Shown one piece after another: positions 56,030-64,000 of a stretch of 64,000 bases of DNA. Every line of letters begins with the position of its first letter. Position 1 is the first letter of the stretch. Source of the DNA: an uncultured Bdellovibrionales bacterium (GTDB lineage: Bacteria; Bdellovibrionota; Bdellovibrionia; Bdellovibrionales; UBA1609); NCBI GenBank assembly GCA_938002015.1, contig CALLAU010000007.1:62001-126000 (forward strand), read 5' to 3'. The notes beneath the pieces are model-generated. The model did not search any database. It was not told where the DNA came from and was given only the letters and a program-made list of their open reading frames with translations. The translations under genes were made by a program, and so were the position numbers.

Positions 56030-57304
56030 ATGTCGAGAAGAGTTGCGATCGTTGCTGGTTCAAGAATTCCATTTGCAAAATCTTTTACTTATTACAACAA
56101 CTTTACGAGCCAAGATCTTATGACAGTGGCTTTAAAAGATTTGGTTAAGAAGATGAACCTTGAGGGTGCAGTTTTAGATGATGTAGCACTTGGAGGTGTT
56201 ATCATGCATGGCTCTGATTGGAACTTAGCACGCGAATGCTCTCTTGGCTCGGGCTTATCCCCTAAAACTCCTGCATATGATATTAGACGTGCTTGTGGAA
56301 CAAGTTTAGAAACTGTTATTGCTATTTCTAATAAGATTTTAACTGGGCAGGCAAACGTTGGTATCGCTGGGGGTTTTGATACAAATAGCGACGCTCCTAT
56401 TGAGTTTCAAAGAAGTTTTGCAAAAAAGCTGATGAACTTTGGTTTTAGTAAAGGTGCGTTTTCAAAAATTTCAGCTCTGTCTAAGTTTAGGCCTCGTGAT
56501 TTTAAACCTCATGTACCAGGAGTAACTGAACCTAGAACAGGTAAATCGATGGGCGGGCATTGTGAAATTATGGCGCAGGAGTGGGAGATCAAAAGAGAAG
56601 ATCAAGATCTTTTAGCTTTTGAAAGTCATCAAAAGGCTGCAAAAGCTTATGAAGAAGGTTTTTATGATGACCTTATTTGTTCTTTTGGTGGTTTAGCTAA
56701 AGATTCAATCCTTAGGCCAAATACAAAGCTAGAAAAGCTTGCTAGTCTTCGACCGGCATTTGATAAAAAAAGTGGGAAGGGAACTTTAACAGCAGGAAAC
56801 AGTACGGCTTTAACAGATGGAGCTTCCTGTGTGTTACTTGCTGAAGAGTCTTATGCAAAGAAAATGGGGTGGCCTATACTTGCATACTTTGTTGATGCGC
56901 AAGTGTCTGCTGTGGATTTTGTTAAAGGGGATGGATTGTTAATGGCTCCTACTAAAGCAGTGGCAGATTTATTAACAAGGAATCAAATGACATTTGATAA
57001 TTTTGATTTTTTTGAAATTCATGAAGCGTTTGCAGCTCAAGTACTTTGTACTTTTAAAGCTTGGGAAGATGAGAAGTTTTGTAGAGAAGAGCTTGGATTA
57101 AATAAAGCTTTAGGTTCAATACCAAGAGCGAAATTAAACGTAAAAGGCGGAAGTTTGGCATTAGGTCATCCATTTGGCGGAACAGGCGGTAGAATAGTTG
57201 CCGGTTTATCAAAAATACTTCATCAAAACAGTGGCGGAAAGGGGCTTATTTCTGTGTGCACTGGTGGTGGTATGGGAGTTACAGCTATTTTAGAAAAAAA
57301 TTAA
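56030..57304 (+). CDS. fadI: FadI-type thiolase (acetyl-CoA C-acyltransferase)
   Basis: 424 residues. It cleaves 3-ketoacyl-CoA in fatty acid beta-oxidation, or forms acetoacetyl-CoA. Catalytic C89 in RRACGTS, His in EIHEAFAAQ, His in GGSLALGHPFGGTGGR and Cys in VCTGGGMG are all present. The ~30-residue insertion and length fit FadI rather than AtoB (~390). AAGGAGG lies before the ATG. No fadJ is adjacent. Confidence 0.92.
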   Translation: MSRRVAIVAGSRIPFAKSFTYYNNFTSQDLMTVALKDLVKKMNLEGAVLDDVALGGVIMHGSDWNLARECSLGSGLSPKTPAYDIRRACGTSLETVIAISNKILTGQANVGIAGGFDTNSDAPIEFQRSFAKKLMNFGFSKGAFSKISALSKFRPRDFKPHVPGVTEPRTGKSMGGHCEIMAQEWEIKREDQDLLAFESHQKAAKAYEEGFYDDLICSFGGLAKDSILRPNTKLEKLASLRPAFDKKSGKGTLTAGNSTALTDGASCVLLAEESYAKKMGWPILAYFVDAQVSAVDFVKGDGLLMAPTKAVADLLTRNQMTFDNFDFFEIHEAFAAQVLCTFKAWEDEKFCREELGLNKALGSIPRAKLNVKGGSLALGHPFGGTGGRIVAGLSKILHQNSGGKGLISVCTGGGMGVTAILEKN

Positions 57305-57403
57305 GTTTTTTAAGCAGAAAAATCTTGCGTTCAACAAGTGAAGTTCTCATGATTAAAGATGTTTTAGTATTTAGGCTAAAATCTTTATTAAGGGGGAGCT
57401 TTA

Positions 57404-58159
57404 ATGAAATCAGGTATTAAAAATATTCTATCAGTTACTGTGTTCTTAGCTTTTGGGAGCTTCGTTTTCGCTGGAGTTAAAAAAAGTGACTGTTCATCTA
57501 TTGATTGGCAAAAAAAAGGTTATGAAGATGGAGTGAAGGGTGAAAAGATTAATAAACTTTATAAATACACTAAAACTTGTGACTCAGCAGAGGTTCCTTT
57601 TAGTGCTGACGATTACCGAGTAGGTAGGAATGAGGGCTTAGAGCTTTTTTGTAGTAACCGTAACGCTTACGAGCTTGGTTTAAAAAATAAAACAAAAAGT
57701 AAAAAAGTTTGTATCAAGAGTATTTTTCCAGATTTTGCAGATTATTTTGAAAAAGGACGCTCTTTTGTGAAACTAGAGAAGCAGCAAAGAAAGCTGGCTA
57801 AAAAAGTTAAAAAGTATAAAAAATATGTTGAAAAACTTGAGAAAGCTCAAATTGAGTTAACTAATTTAGATACTGAAGTAGAGAACGCTGAGTTTAAAAC
57901 TGAGATGGAGGCTACGAGCATAAACCGCTCAGCAGCTTTTATGAAAGCTAGAGTAAAAGAAAAATTTGTTATTAAAAACGATATTGCTAATTCTCAAGAT
58001 ATATCTGAAATAGGAAGCTTATCACTTGGGGAAGAAGAACTTGAAGTGAAAGCAAAAGAGCCAAGCCTTTTAGATGATGGTGATGTAGAATCATATGAAA
58101 TAGAAGAGTTGGAGATTGAATTTAAAGATGAGCAAAGTGAGCATATTAAGACTAACTAG
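57404..58159 (+). CDS. exported DUF2799-like protein with coiled-coil region
   Basis: 251 residues. Signal peptide (ILSVTVFLAFGSFVFA). Residues ~22-120 resemble DUF2799: CSSIDWQKKGYEDGVKG, YRVGRNEGLELFCSNRNAYELG. Then a Lys-rich coiled coil (~125-165) and an acidic end. GGGGGAG lies 5 bases before the ATG. The terminator at 58193 follows. Function of DUF2799 is not known. Confidence 0.8.
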   Translation: MKSGIKNILSVTVFLAFGSFVFAGVKKSDCSSIDWQKKGYEDGVKGEKINKLYKYTKTCDSAEVPFSADDYRVGRNEGLELFCSNRNAYELGLKNKTKSKKVCIKSIFPDFADYFEKGRSFVKLEKQQRKLAKKVKKYKKYVEKLEKAQIELTNLDTEVENAEFKTEMEATSINRSAAFMKARVKEKFVIKNDIANSQDISEIGSLSLGEEELEVKAKEPSLLDDGDVESYEIEELEIEFKDEQSEHIKTN

Positions 58160-58192
58160 TTTAGTAAAAAAACTAGTTAAATACTCTTTAGG

Positions 58193-58228
58193 GGCCCACT
58201 TTTTAACAAGTGGGCCTTCCCTTTTTTA
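58193..58228 (+). terminator. strong terminator before the nuo operon
   Basis: GGCCCACTT (58193-58201) pairs perfectly with AAGTGGGCC (58208-58216), loop TTTAAC, followed by a T-rich run. A second 9-bp hairpin (AACTAGTTT at 58154-58162 with AAACTAGTT at 58170-58178) overlaps the end of the preceding gene. Confidence 0.92.
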
Positions 58229-58262
58229 GACTAAAAAAGAAGCATATAGTTTTTTGCCAAAT

Positions 58263-58276
58263 TGAGTTTTTACTCA
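58263..58276. promoter_or_regulatory. inverted repeat 1 upstream of nuoB
   Basis: TGAG-TTTTTA-CTCA. Closely related in sequence to the repeat at 58435-58449. Confidence 0.35.
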
Positions 58277-58434
58277 GTCAAAAGCAGAATAATAACTGCT
58301 TTCAATAAACTGCCTATATACTGTGAAGAAACCCCCTATATAAGCCAAATTCTTAGACTTATTTTGCAAGCCAATTGATCTAGTGATAGCTAATAGGGTC
58401 TAATTTCTTATAAATTATTTGGTTCAAGTATTAA

Positions 58435-58449
58435 GTGAGTTTTACTCAC
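58435..58449. promoter_or_regulatory. inverted repeat 2 upstream of nuoB
   Basis: GTGAG-TTTTA-CTCAC, a perfect 5-base-arm repeat 33 bases before the TTG start of nuoB. It and the copy at 58263 could bind one regulator; alternatively it is a small mRNA hairpin. Confidence 0.4.
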
Positions 58450-58481
58450 CTAAACTCAAGCCTGAATAAGGAGACTTAAAG

Positions 58482-59105
58482 TTGGCGACAAGTGAAGAAA
58501 CCTCAAAGGTTACAAGTGCAGAGTTAGAATTAGAAAGGCAGGCAAGTCAGTTTGCAATCACAACAAAGCTAGATGATTTTGTGGCTTGGGGAAGAAAAAA
58601 CTCTATGTGGCCACTTCCATATGGGACTGCATGTTGTGGTATTGAGCTTATGTCAGTGATGGGGCCTAAATATGACTTAGCTAGATTTGGCGCTGAAGTG
58701 GTGAGATTTTCTCCTCGTCAAGCAGACCTTCTTTTAGTTGCAGGAACTATTACAGAAAAGATGGTCCCTATCTTAGTAAGAATTTATGAGCAGATGTTAG
58801 AACCTAAATACGTTCTTTCAATGGGTGCTTGTGCAAGTTCTGGTGGTTTTTACCGTGCTTATCATGTACTTCAAGGTATTGATAAAGTTATTCCTGTTGA
58901 TGTTTATGTTCCTGGCTGCCCTCCGACTCCTGAAGCTGTTTTAGATGGTGTGATGTCTTTGCAAAAAATGATCGCTGATGGGCATCCAAGACCTTGGAAG
59001 AAGAACTGGAAGCGTCCTGATTTTTTAAAGAACATGAATACACAAGCTACAGAAAACACTATTGCTGCAAGCAGTGAGGCTTTAGTTAAAACGGCGCAAG
59101 CTTAA
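58482..59105 (+). CDS. nuoB: NADH-quinone oxidoreductase subunit B
   Basis: 207 residues, TTG start with AAGGAG 8 bases upstream. Carries the N2 [4Fe-4S] ligands: tandem Cys in [10 protein letters not shown], Cys in GACASSGG and PGCPPTPE. It is the quinone-side peripheral subunit of complex I. The first gene of the nuo operon here; the C-terminal ~30 residues are a non-conserved tail. Confidence 0.95.
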   Translation: MATSEETSKVTSAELELERQASQFAITTKLDDFVAWGRKNSMWPLPYGTACCGIELMSVMGPKYDLARFGAEVVRFSPRQADLLLVAGTITEKMVPILVRIYEQMLEPKYVLSMGACASSGGFYRAYHVLQGIDKVIPVDVYVPGCPPTPEAVLDGVMSLQKMIADGHPRPWKKNWKRPDFLKNMNTQATENTIAASSEALVKTAQA

Positions 59106-59146
59106 AGAACCTAAAACAAAAGATTGATTAGAGAAAAGAAAATTAT

Positions 59147-60766
59147 ATGGCAGATTATAAAACAAAAGAAGAGTTTGGCGATAAAACAGTAACAGTTCCT
59201 GTTGCAGACCTTGTTCCTTACGCAAAGTCATTAAAGGCAAAAGGTTTTGAGTTTTTAATGGATGTTTGTGGTGTCGACTACCCTGAAAGAGCAAAGAGGT
59301 TTGAAGTTGTTTACCACTTCTTTTCTTTAGCAAATAAAGAGCGCTTAAGAGTTAAGGTTGAGGTAGGTGAAGGAGAGAAAGTTCCGACTCTTACTGGAGT
59401 CTGGAAGGGGGCGAATTGGTTTGAAAGAGAAACATGGGATATGTTTGGAATCGAGTTTGATGGACACCCTTATCTTGAAAGGCTTCTCACTCACCATGAG
59501 TTTAAAGGCCACCCTTTAAGAAAAGACTACCCTGCAGATTACCAACAACACCTGTCTCACTCTATGCCTATTCACTTTCAAGATAGAGATAATGAATCAA
59601 GAGAAAACTTTGTTCCTTTAAATATTGGTCCATCACATCCGGCGACTCATGGTACTTTAAGAATTATGGCTGAGCTTGATGGTGAAACAATCAATAGAGC
59701 AAATGTTGAGATTGGTTACCTACACAGATGTTTTGAAAAAATGGCAGAGACTCATGCTTATAACCAAGTGATTCCTTATACAGATAGATTAAACTATTGC
59801 TCAGCTCCAATTAATAATGTGGCTTACTGCATGGCTGTTGAGAAAATGCTTGGAGTTGAAGTTCCACCAAAAGCTCAAGCTATGCGTGTTATACTTATGG
59901 AGCTTTCAAGAATTATTGATCATATAGTGTGCCTAGGTGCTGGAGCTGTGGATTTAGGGGCTTTAACGGGTTTCTTTCATCTCTTTACGTATAGAGAAAT
60001 GGTGTACTCGCTTTTTGAAAAATTATGTGGTGCTAGACTTACAGTTTCTCTTACAAGAGTTGGTGGTATGGCACAAAATGCTCCAGCTGGTTGGTATAAA
60101 GATGTGCTTGAGACATGTGACAAAATAGAAGTTGGTGTAAAAGAGTTAGAGCGCCTTCTTATTACAAATAAGATTTTTATTAAAAGAACAACTGATGTTG
60201 GCACAATTTCAAAAGAAGATGCAATTAACTGGGGTTATACGGGGCCTTTACTTAGAGCTACTGGTGTGGAGTATGATTTAAGAAAAACTCAACCTTATTA
60301 TATGTATGATGAGCTTGATTTTGATATTCCAGTAGGAACAACTGGTGATGTCTATGATCGTTTCTTAGTTAGAGTTGAAGAGATGAAGCAATCTCTTAAA
60401 ATCATTAGACAGGTTTCTAAAAACATACCAGAAGGGGATTACACAATTAGAGATAAGAATATTGTGCTTCCTGAGAAAAAAGAAGTTTATGGAAATATTG
60501 AGGGTCTTATGAATCACTTTATGCTTGTGATTAATGGCTTAAGACCTCCTAAGGGTGAGATCTATAGTGCTGTAGAAGGGGCTAATGGAGAGCTTGGTTT
60601 TTATTTAGTTTCTGATGGTTCAGGTAGGCCTTATAGATTAAAGGTTCGCCCGCCTTGTTTTGCAATTTATCAATCTTTACCGGAGCAAGTTGAAGGTGGG
60701 TTAGTTGCTGACGTGATTACAGTACTTGGAAGTATGAATGTTATTGCAGGAGAGTTAGACAGATGA
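59147..60766 (+). CDS. nuoCD: fused NADH-quinone oxidoreductase subunits C and D
   Basis: 539 residues in one frame. Residues ~1-140 are NuoC (30-kDa): VCGVDYPERAKRFEVVYHF, FERETWDMFGIEFDGHPYLERLLTHH, GHPLRKDYP. Residues ~160-539 are NuoD (49-kDa): NIGPSHPATHGTLRIMAELD, IGYLHRCFEKMAE, RLNYCSAPINNVAYC. As in E. coli NuoCD the fusion keeps both in one chain. The last 4 bases overlap nuoE. Located on the quinone side of the peripheral arm. Confidence 0.95.
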   Translation: MADYKTKEEFGDKTVTVPVADLVPYAKSLKAKGFEFLMDVCGVDYPERAKRFEVVYHFFSLANKERLRVKVEVGEGEKVPTLTGVWKGANWFERETWDMFGIEFDGHPYLERLLTHHEFKGHPLRKDYPADYQQHLSHSMPIHFQDRDNESRENFVPLNIGPSHPATHGTLRIMAELDGETINRANVEIGYLHRCFEKMAETHAYNQVIPYTDRLNYCSAPINNVAYCMAVEKMLGVEVPPKAQAMRVILMELSRIIDHIVCLGAGAVDLGALTGFFHLFTYREMVYSLFEKLCGARLTVSLTRVGGMAQNAPAGWYKDVLETCDKIEVGVKELERLLITNKIFIKRTTDVGTISKEDAINWGYTGPLLRATGVEYDLRKTQPYYMYDELDFDIPVGTTGDVYDRFLVRVEEMKQSLKIIRQVSKNIPEGDYTIRDKNIVLPEKKEVYGNIEGLMNHFMLVINGLRPPKGEIYSAVEGANGELGFYLVSDGSGRPYRLKVRPPCFAIYQSLPEQVEGGLVADVITVLGSMNVIAGELDR

Positions 60767-61239
60767 GTGAGCTTATAAAAGCAGATGACGTTGAGTTTAT
60801 AAAAAAAGAGATGGTGAGATATGAAGATAAATACTCAGCAATCATACCTTCTCTTTATAAGATACAAGCTAGGCATGGTTGGGTTTCAGAAGACTCAGTA
60901 GAAGAGCTTTCAAAAGTCATGGAGATCCCTTCAGCTGATATTTTAGAGGTGAGAAACTTTTATACTATGTTTAATCAAAAACCAGTTGGAAAACTTCATA
61001 TACAAGTTTGCACAAATGTTTCTTGCGCGATGAACGGCGGAAGAGAGTTAACAGATCATATTTGTAAGAAGTATAATGTTAAAAAAGGCGAAGTCTCTAG
61101 TGATGGAACCGTTACTGTAAATCAAGTTGAGTGTCTTGGTTCATGTGATACCGCACCTATGATGCAAATTAATGATAAGTACTGGGAAAACCTAACCAAT
61201 GAATCAGCTGTTGAGATCATTGAAAAGTTGAGGTCATAA
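60763..61239 (+). CDS. nuoE: NADH-quinone oxidoreductase subunit E
   Basis: 158 residues. [2Fe-2S] (N1a) ligands are C-x4-C in VCTNVSCAM and C-x3-C in ECLGSCDTAP. A thioredoxin-like fold. The ATG overlaps the nuoCD stop (ATGA). Partner of NuoF in the NADH-binding module. Confidence 0.95.
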   Translation: MSELIKADDVEFIKKEMVRYEDKYSAIIPSLYKIQARHGWVSEDSVEELSKVMEIPSADILEVRNFYTMFNQKPVGKLHIQVCTNVSCAMNGGRELTDHICKKYNVKKGEVSSDGTVTVNQVECLGSCDTAPMMQINDKYWENLTNESAVEIIEKLRS

Positions 61240-61243
61240 AATT

Positions 61244-62527
61244 ATGGAAGTTAAATTACTTACAGAGCATTACGATGATAAAAGCTTTCAAGGAATTGAG
61301 GGCTATAAGGCAAAAGGTGGTTATGAGGTTTTAAAGAAAGCCTTTAAAATGAAACCACAAGAAATCATTGATGAGGTTAAAGCTTCGGGCCTAAGAGGGC
61401 GTGGTGGAGCAGGCTTTCCAACTGGAATGAAGTGGGGGTTTTTACCTAAGAACGATGAAACAAGGTACCTTCTTTGTAATGCAGATGAAGGAGAGCCTGG
61501 AACTTTTAAAGATAGAAAAATGATGGAAAGAGCTCCTCATCAACTTATTGAGGGGATGATCATTTCATCTTTTGCTATCAACTCACCTAAATCATATATT
61601 TACATTCGCGGTGAGTATAATGAATCAACTGCAATTTTAAGAAAAGCAATTGATGAAGCTTACGCTGCTGGAATGCTTGGTAAAAATATCATGGGCTCTG
61701 GTTTTGACCATGATTTAGATCTTTATGTTGGAGCTGGTGCTTATATTTGTGGTGAAGAAACAGGTATGATTTCAAGCCTTGAAGGAAAAAAAGGGCAGCC
61801 AAAACTTAAACCTCCTTTTCCAGCTGTTCAAGGTTATTTAAGTAAGCCAACGATTGTAAACAACGTAGAAACCCTGGCTGCTGTTAAGTATATTATTAGA
61901 GATGGAGCTGAGGCTTACAAAAAACATGGAACTGAAAAGTCATGTGGAACAAAACTATTTTCTGTAAGTGGCAACGTCCAAAAGCCATGTACTGTTGAAG
62001 TTCCTTTAGGCTATAGTTTAATGGACCTTATTGAACTTTGTGGTGGTTTAAAACCAGGAAGAAAACTTAAAGCGGTGATTCCAGGAGGTTCATCAGCTCC
62101 TGTTTTAACAGCTGAAGAGTGTGTTGATGCAAAAATGGACTATGAAGATTTAGCCGCTAAAGGTTCAATGCTTGGCTCAGGTGCAGTGATTATCATAGAT
62201 GACTCTAACTGCATGGTAGACCTTTTAAATGTTATTATGCATTTTTATCACCATGAATCTTGTGGCCAGTGCACGCCTTGTAGAGAAGGAACTGGTTGGC
62301 TTGAGAAAATGGTTAAAAGAATTGTAACTGGTGAGGGAAGGCTTGATGATATTGATCTTGTCTTAAAAGTAGCTAACCAAATGAAAGGAAGAACTATTTG
62401 TGCTCTTTCTGATGCGGCAGCCCTTCCAGCTATTAGTTTTGTGGAGAAGTTTAAAAAAGAATTTGAATACTTTGTTCGTGAAGGTAAATCAATGGTGACA
62501 TCTAAAGGAGCTCCTGCTCATGCTTAA
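61244..62527 (+). CDS. nuoF: NADH-quinone oxidoreductase subunit F
   Basis: 427 residues. NADH- and FMN-binding subunit: LRGRGGAGFPTGMKWGF, NADEGEPGTFKDRKMM, and the N3 [4Fe-4S] motif CGQCTPCREG with a later Cys in GRTICALSDAA. GAGGT lies 9 bases before the ATG. Its end overlaps nuoG by 8 bases. Confidence 0.96.
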   Translation: MEVKLLTEHYDDKSFQGIEGYKAKGGYEVLKKAFKMKPQEIIDEVKASGLRGRGGAGFPTGMKWGFLPKNDETRYLLCNADEGEPGTFKDRKMMERAPHQLIEGMIISSFAINSPKSYIYIRGEYNESTAILRKAIDEAYAAGMLGKNIMGSGFDHDLDLYVGAGAYICGEETGMISSLEGKKGQPKLKPPFPAVQGYLSKPTIVNNVETLAAVKYIIRDGAEAYKKHGTEKSCGTKLFSVSGNVQKPCTVEVPLGYSLMDLIELCGGLKPGRKLKAVIPGGSSAPVLTAEECVDAKMDYEDLAAKGSMLGSGAVIIIDDSNCMVDLLNVIMHFYHHESCGQCTPCREGTGWLEKMVKRIVTGEGRLDDIDLVLKVANQMKGRTICALSDAAALPAISFVEKFKKEFEYFVREGKSMVTSKGAPAHA

Positions 62528-64000
62528 GTGTACGATCAACGGTAAAGAAGTAGAAGTTAAAGAAGGCACAACTATTATTGAAGCCTATAAAGAAATGCAA
62601 GAAGACATTGCTCATTATTGCTGGCACCCGGGTTTAAGTATTGCTGGGGTTTGTAGGCTTTGTGTTGTTGAAATTGAGGGAAACCCAAGACTTCAAATTG
62701 CATGTAACACAGAAGTTAGAGATGGAATGGTGATTTCAAACGTTTCTGATAAAGTTGAAGAGGCTGTAAGATGGGGACTTGATTTTCACCTTATTAATCA
62801 TCCACTTGATTGTCCTATTTGTGATCAAGCTGGGGAGTGTGGTCTACAAGAACAGTATATGAAGTACGGTCAATATGATTCAAGTATGGCTGAAAACAAA
62901 GTTAAAAAGAGAAAAGTTGTAGATTTAGGACCTAAAATTGTTTTAGATGCTGAACGCTGCATTCTTTGTTCTCGTTGTGTTCGTTTTACTGAAGAGATCT
63001 CAAAAACAAATGAGCTCGGTATTTTTAACAGAGGAGATCATTCAATGATTGGTACTGTTAAAGATAAGCCTCTTGATAATGACTATTCTGTAAACACTGT
63101 AGATATTTGCCCCGTAGGAGCACTAACGTCTAAAGACTTTAGGTTTCAGCAGCGTGTTTGGTACCTAGAAAACACAGCTACAACTTGCCCTGGTTGCTCA
63201 ACAGGTTGTTCAGTAAGTGTTTATCATAATAAAGAAGGTGCATATAGAGTTAAGCCAAGAGAGGATAAAGAGAACAATGGCTACTGGATGTGTGATGAAG
63301 GTAGAAACGTATATAAATTTGTAAATAAAGAGGCAAGGCTTCTTTCTGCTAAGACTCTAAATTCTGGAAAGCTCTCATCTGTAAGACTTGCTCAAGCCCT
63401 AGAGGATTTTACTTCTTTTAACAGAGAAGGTAAAAAAGTTGGTGTGCTTTTAACAGGTCAAAACACAACTGAAGAGTATAAAGCAATTTTAGAAATGTTT
63501 GCAGGAGCTGATTTTTTCCACTGGAAGAATAATGAAGAGAAGTTTAATGACTTTGATGGTCTTTTAAAGCGTGGAGATAAGAACCCTAATACGAATGGAC
63601 TTATTGAGACGATTTCAAACTTAAAAGATGCAAAATCTTTTAATGCTTCAAACTACGACCTTACGGTTGCTGTTATGCCTGAAAACTTTTTAGTTTATGA
63701 AGATTATAATGAGAAGTTAGAAAGCTTAAAAGCTTCAAAAAATCTTCTTCTTTTCTCAGCAGCTAAGCTTCCTAAGATGGAATTAAAAACTGAAAACACT
63801 TGGGTTTTTCCTTTAAAAACTTTTGTTGAAAAAGAAGGTAGTTATTTAAACCATGCTAAAACTGAGCGTAGAATTCAAAAAGCAACTTCTATAGTTACAG
63901 AAGCTGTTGCTTTAAATGAGTTTGCTGCAGCGGTTTCAAGAGGTTTAAAGATTAATATCAACCATCATGAAAGTCGTAAGCAAAATGAATTTACGAACAT
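62520..64000 (+). CDS. nuoG: NADH-quinone oxidoreductase subunit G (3' end outside window)
   Basis: ATG at 62520, 8 bases inside nuoF; about 493 codons are visible and the frame is open at the right edge. Clusters in order: [2Fe-2S] (HYCWHPG, VCRLCVVE, ACNTE), N5 with one His (HPLDCPICDQAGECG), N4 (CILCSRCVRF, then ICPVG). Then CPGCSTGC followed after exactly 27 residues by Cys (MCDEGR), the C-x2-C-x3-C-x27-C ligand set of the extra cluster N7 found in E. coli and Thermus NuoG. A molybdopterin-oxidoreductase-like domain follows. Confidence 0.95.
   Translation, partial: MLKCTINGKEVEVKEGTTIIEAYKEMQEDIAHYCWHPGLSIAGVCRLCVVEIEGNPRLQIACNTEVRDGMVISNVSDKVEEAVRWGLDFHLINHPLDCPICDQAGECGLQEQYMKYGQYDSSMAENKVKKRKVVDLGPKIVLDAERCILCSRCVRFTEEISKTNELGIFNRGDHSMIGTVKDKPLDNDYSVNTVDICPVGALTSKDFRFQQRVWYLENTATTCPGCSTGCSVSVYHNKEGAYRVKPREDKENNGYWMCDEGRNVYKFVNKEARLLSAKTLNSGKLSSVRLAQALEDFTSFNREGKKVGVLLTGQNTTEEYKAILEMFAGADFFHWKNNEEKFNDFDGLLKRGDKNPNTNGLIETISNLKDAKSFNASNYDLTVAVMPENFLVYEDYNEKLESLKASKNLLLFSAAKLPKMELKTENTWVFPLKTFVEKEGSYLNHAKTERRIQKATSIVTEAVALNEFAAAVSRGLKININHHESRKQNEFTN

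Larger units (their letters stand above)
58229..58481. other. nuo operon upstream region
   Basis: Intergenic (with the terminator, 322 bases without a gene). It contains two similar inverted repeats (58263-58276 and 58435-58449). A possible -10 TATAAA at 58410-58415 has no clear -35. No nuoA gene is present, although it usually precedes nuoB. Confidence 0.5.

Overview
The window is AT-rich DNA from a Gram-negative, diderm bacterium. The 16S gene (3125-4633) together with the gene content (lipoproteins with Lol-type lipoboxes, Mla lipid transport, an Agl/Glt-like envelope machine, degenerate GGDEF/receiver proteins, GYF_2 domains) best fits the Bdellovibrionota, most likely the Bacteriovorax/Halobacteriovorax/Peredibacter side, i.e. 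a predatory or predator-related bacterium. This placement is a judgement from sequence reading, not from a database comparison.

Layout. 1-2563: the tail of a Gly/Asn/Gln-rich protein with a strong terminator, a cupin gene, a conserved hypothetical, tRNA-Ala(TGC) and a short-chain dehydrogenase. 2564-8603: one complete rRNA operon (16S, tRNA-Ile(GAT), 23S, 5S, terminator) with a long processing stem around 23S. 8678-13597: an exported PQQ-type beta-propeller dehydrogenase fused to a haem-c domain, a von Willebrand A (VWA) lipoprotein, a TerB-like protein and an atypical response regulator. 13662-18976: a two-gene AddB/AddA helicase-nuclease. 18963-21987: a minus-strand group (lipoprotein, alpha/beta hydrolase, NadB). 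22109-29134: a plus-strand group (membrane sensor-like protein, degenerate GGDEF protein, alanine racemase, MlaE, MlaF and an MlaD with an extra C-terminal beta-rich domain). 30092-33424: a very large exported repeat protein. 33532-38842: PurH, a GYF_2/TPR membrane protein, CysE, an RsmI-family methylase and a HAD hydrolase. 38895-41645: a phnD-phnC-phnE uptake system.

43119-55895 is the most interesting stretch. It holds 12 tightly packed plus-strand genes: a GYF_2-PilZ protein, a VWA lipoprotein, a TolQ/ExbB-type protein, two TolR/ExbD-type proteins, a large exported TPR protein, a TPR lipoprotein, a 78-residue exported protein, an FHA-transmembrane-AgmX/PglI-type protein, an outer-membrane barrel, a second large exported protein and a periplasmic coiled-coil protein. 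The combination resembles the Myxococcus Agl motor plus Glt gliding complex, here joined in one locus with a VWA lipoprotein (compare the adhesin CglB) and a possible c-di-GMP-sensing subunit at its head. The two TolR-like proteins differ at the proton-carrying position: one has Asp, the other Ala.

56030-64000: a FadI-type thiolase, a DUF2799-like exported protein, then the start of a complex I operon: nuoB, a fused nuoCD, nuoE, nuoF and nuoG (cut by the window end). No insertion sequence, prophage or CRISPR array was seen.
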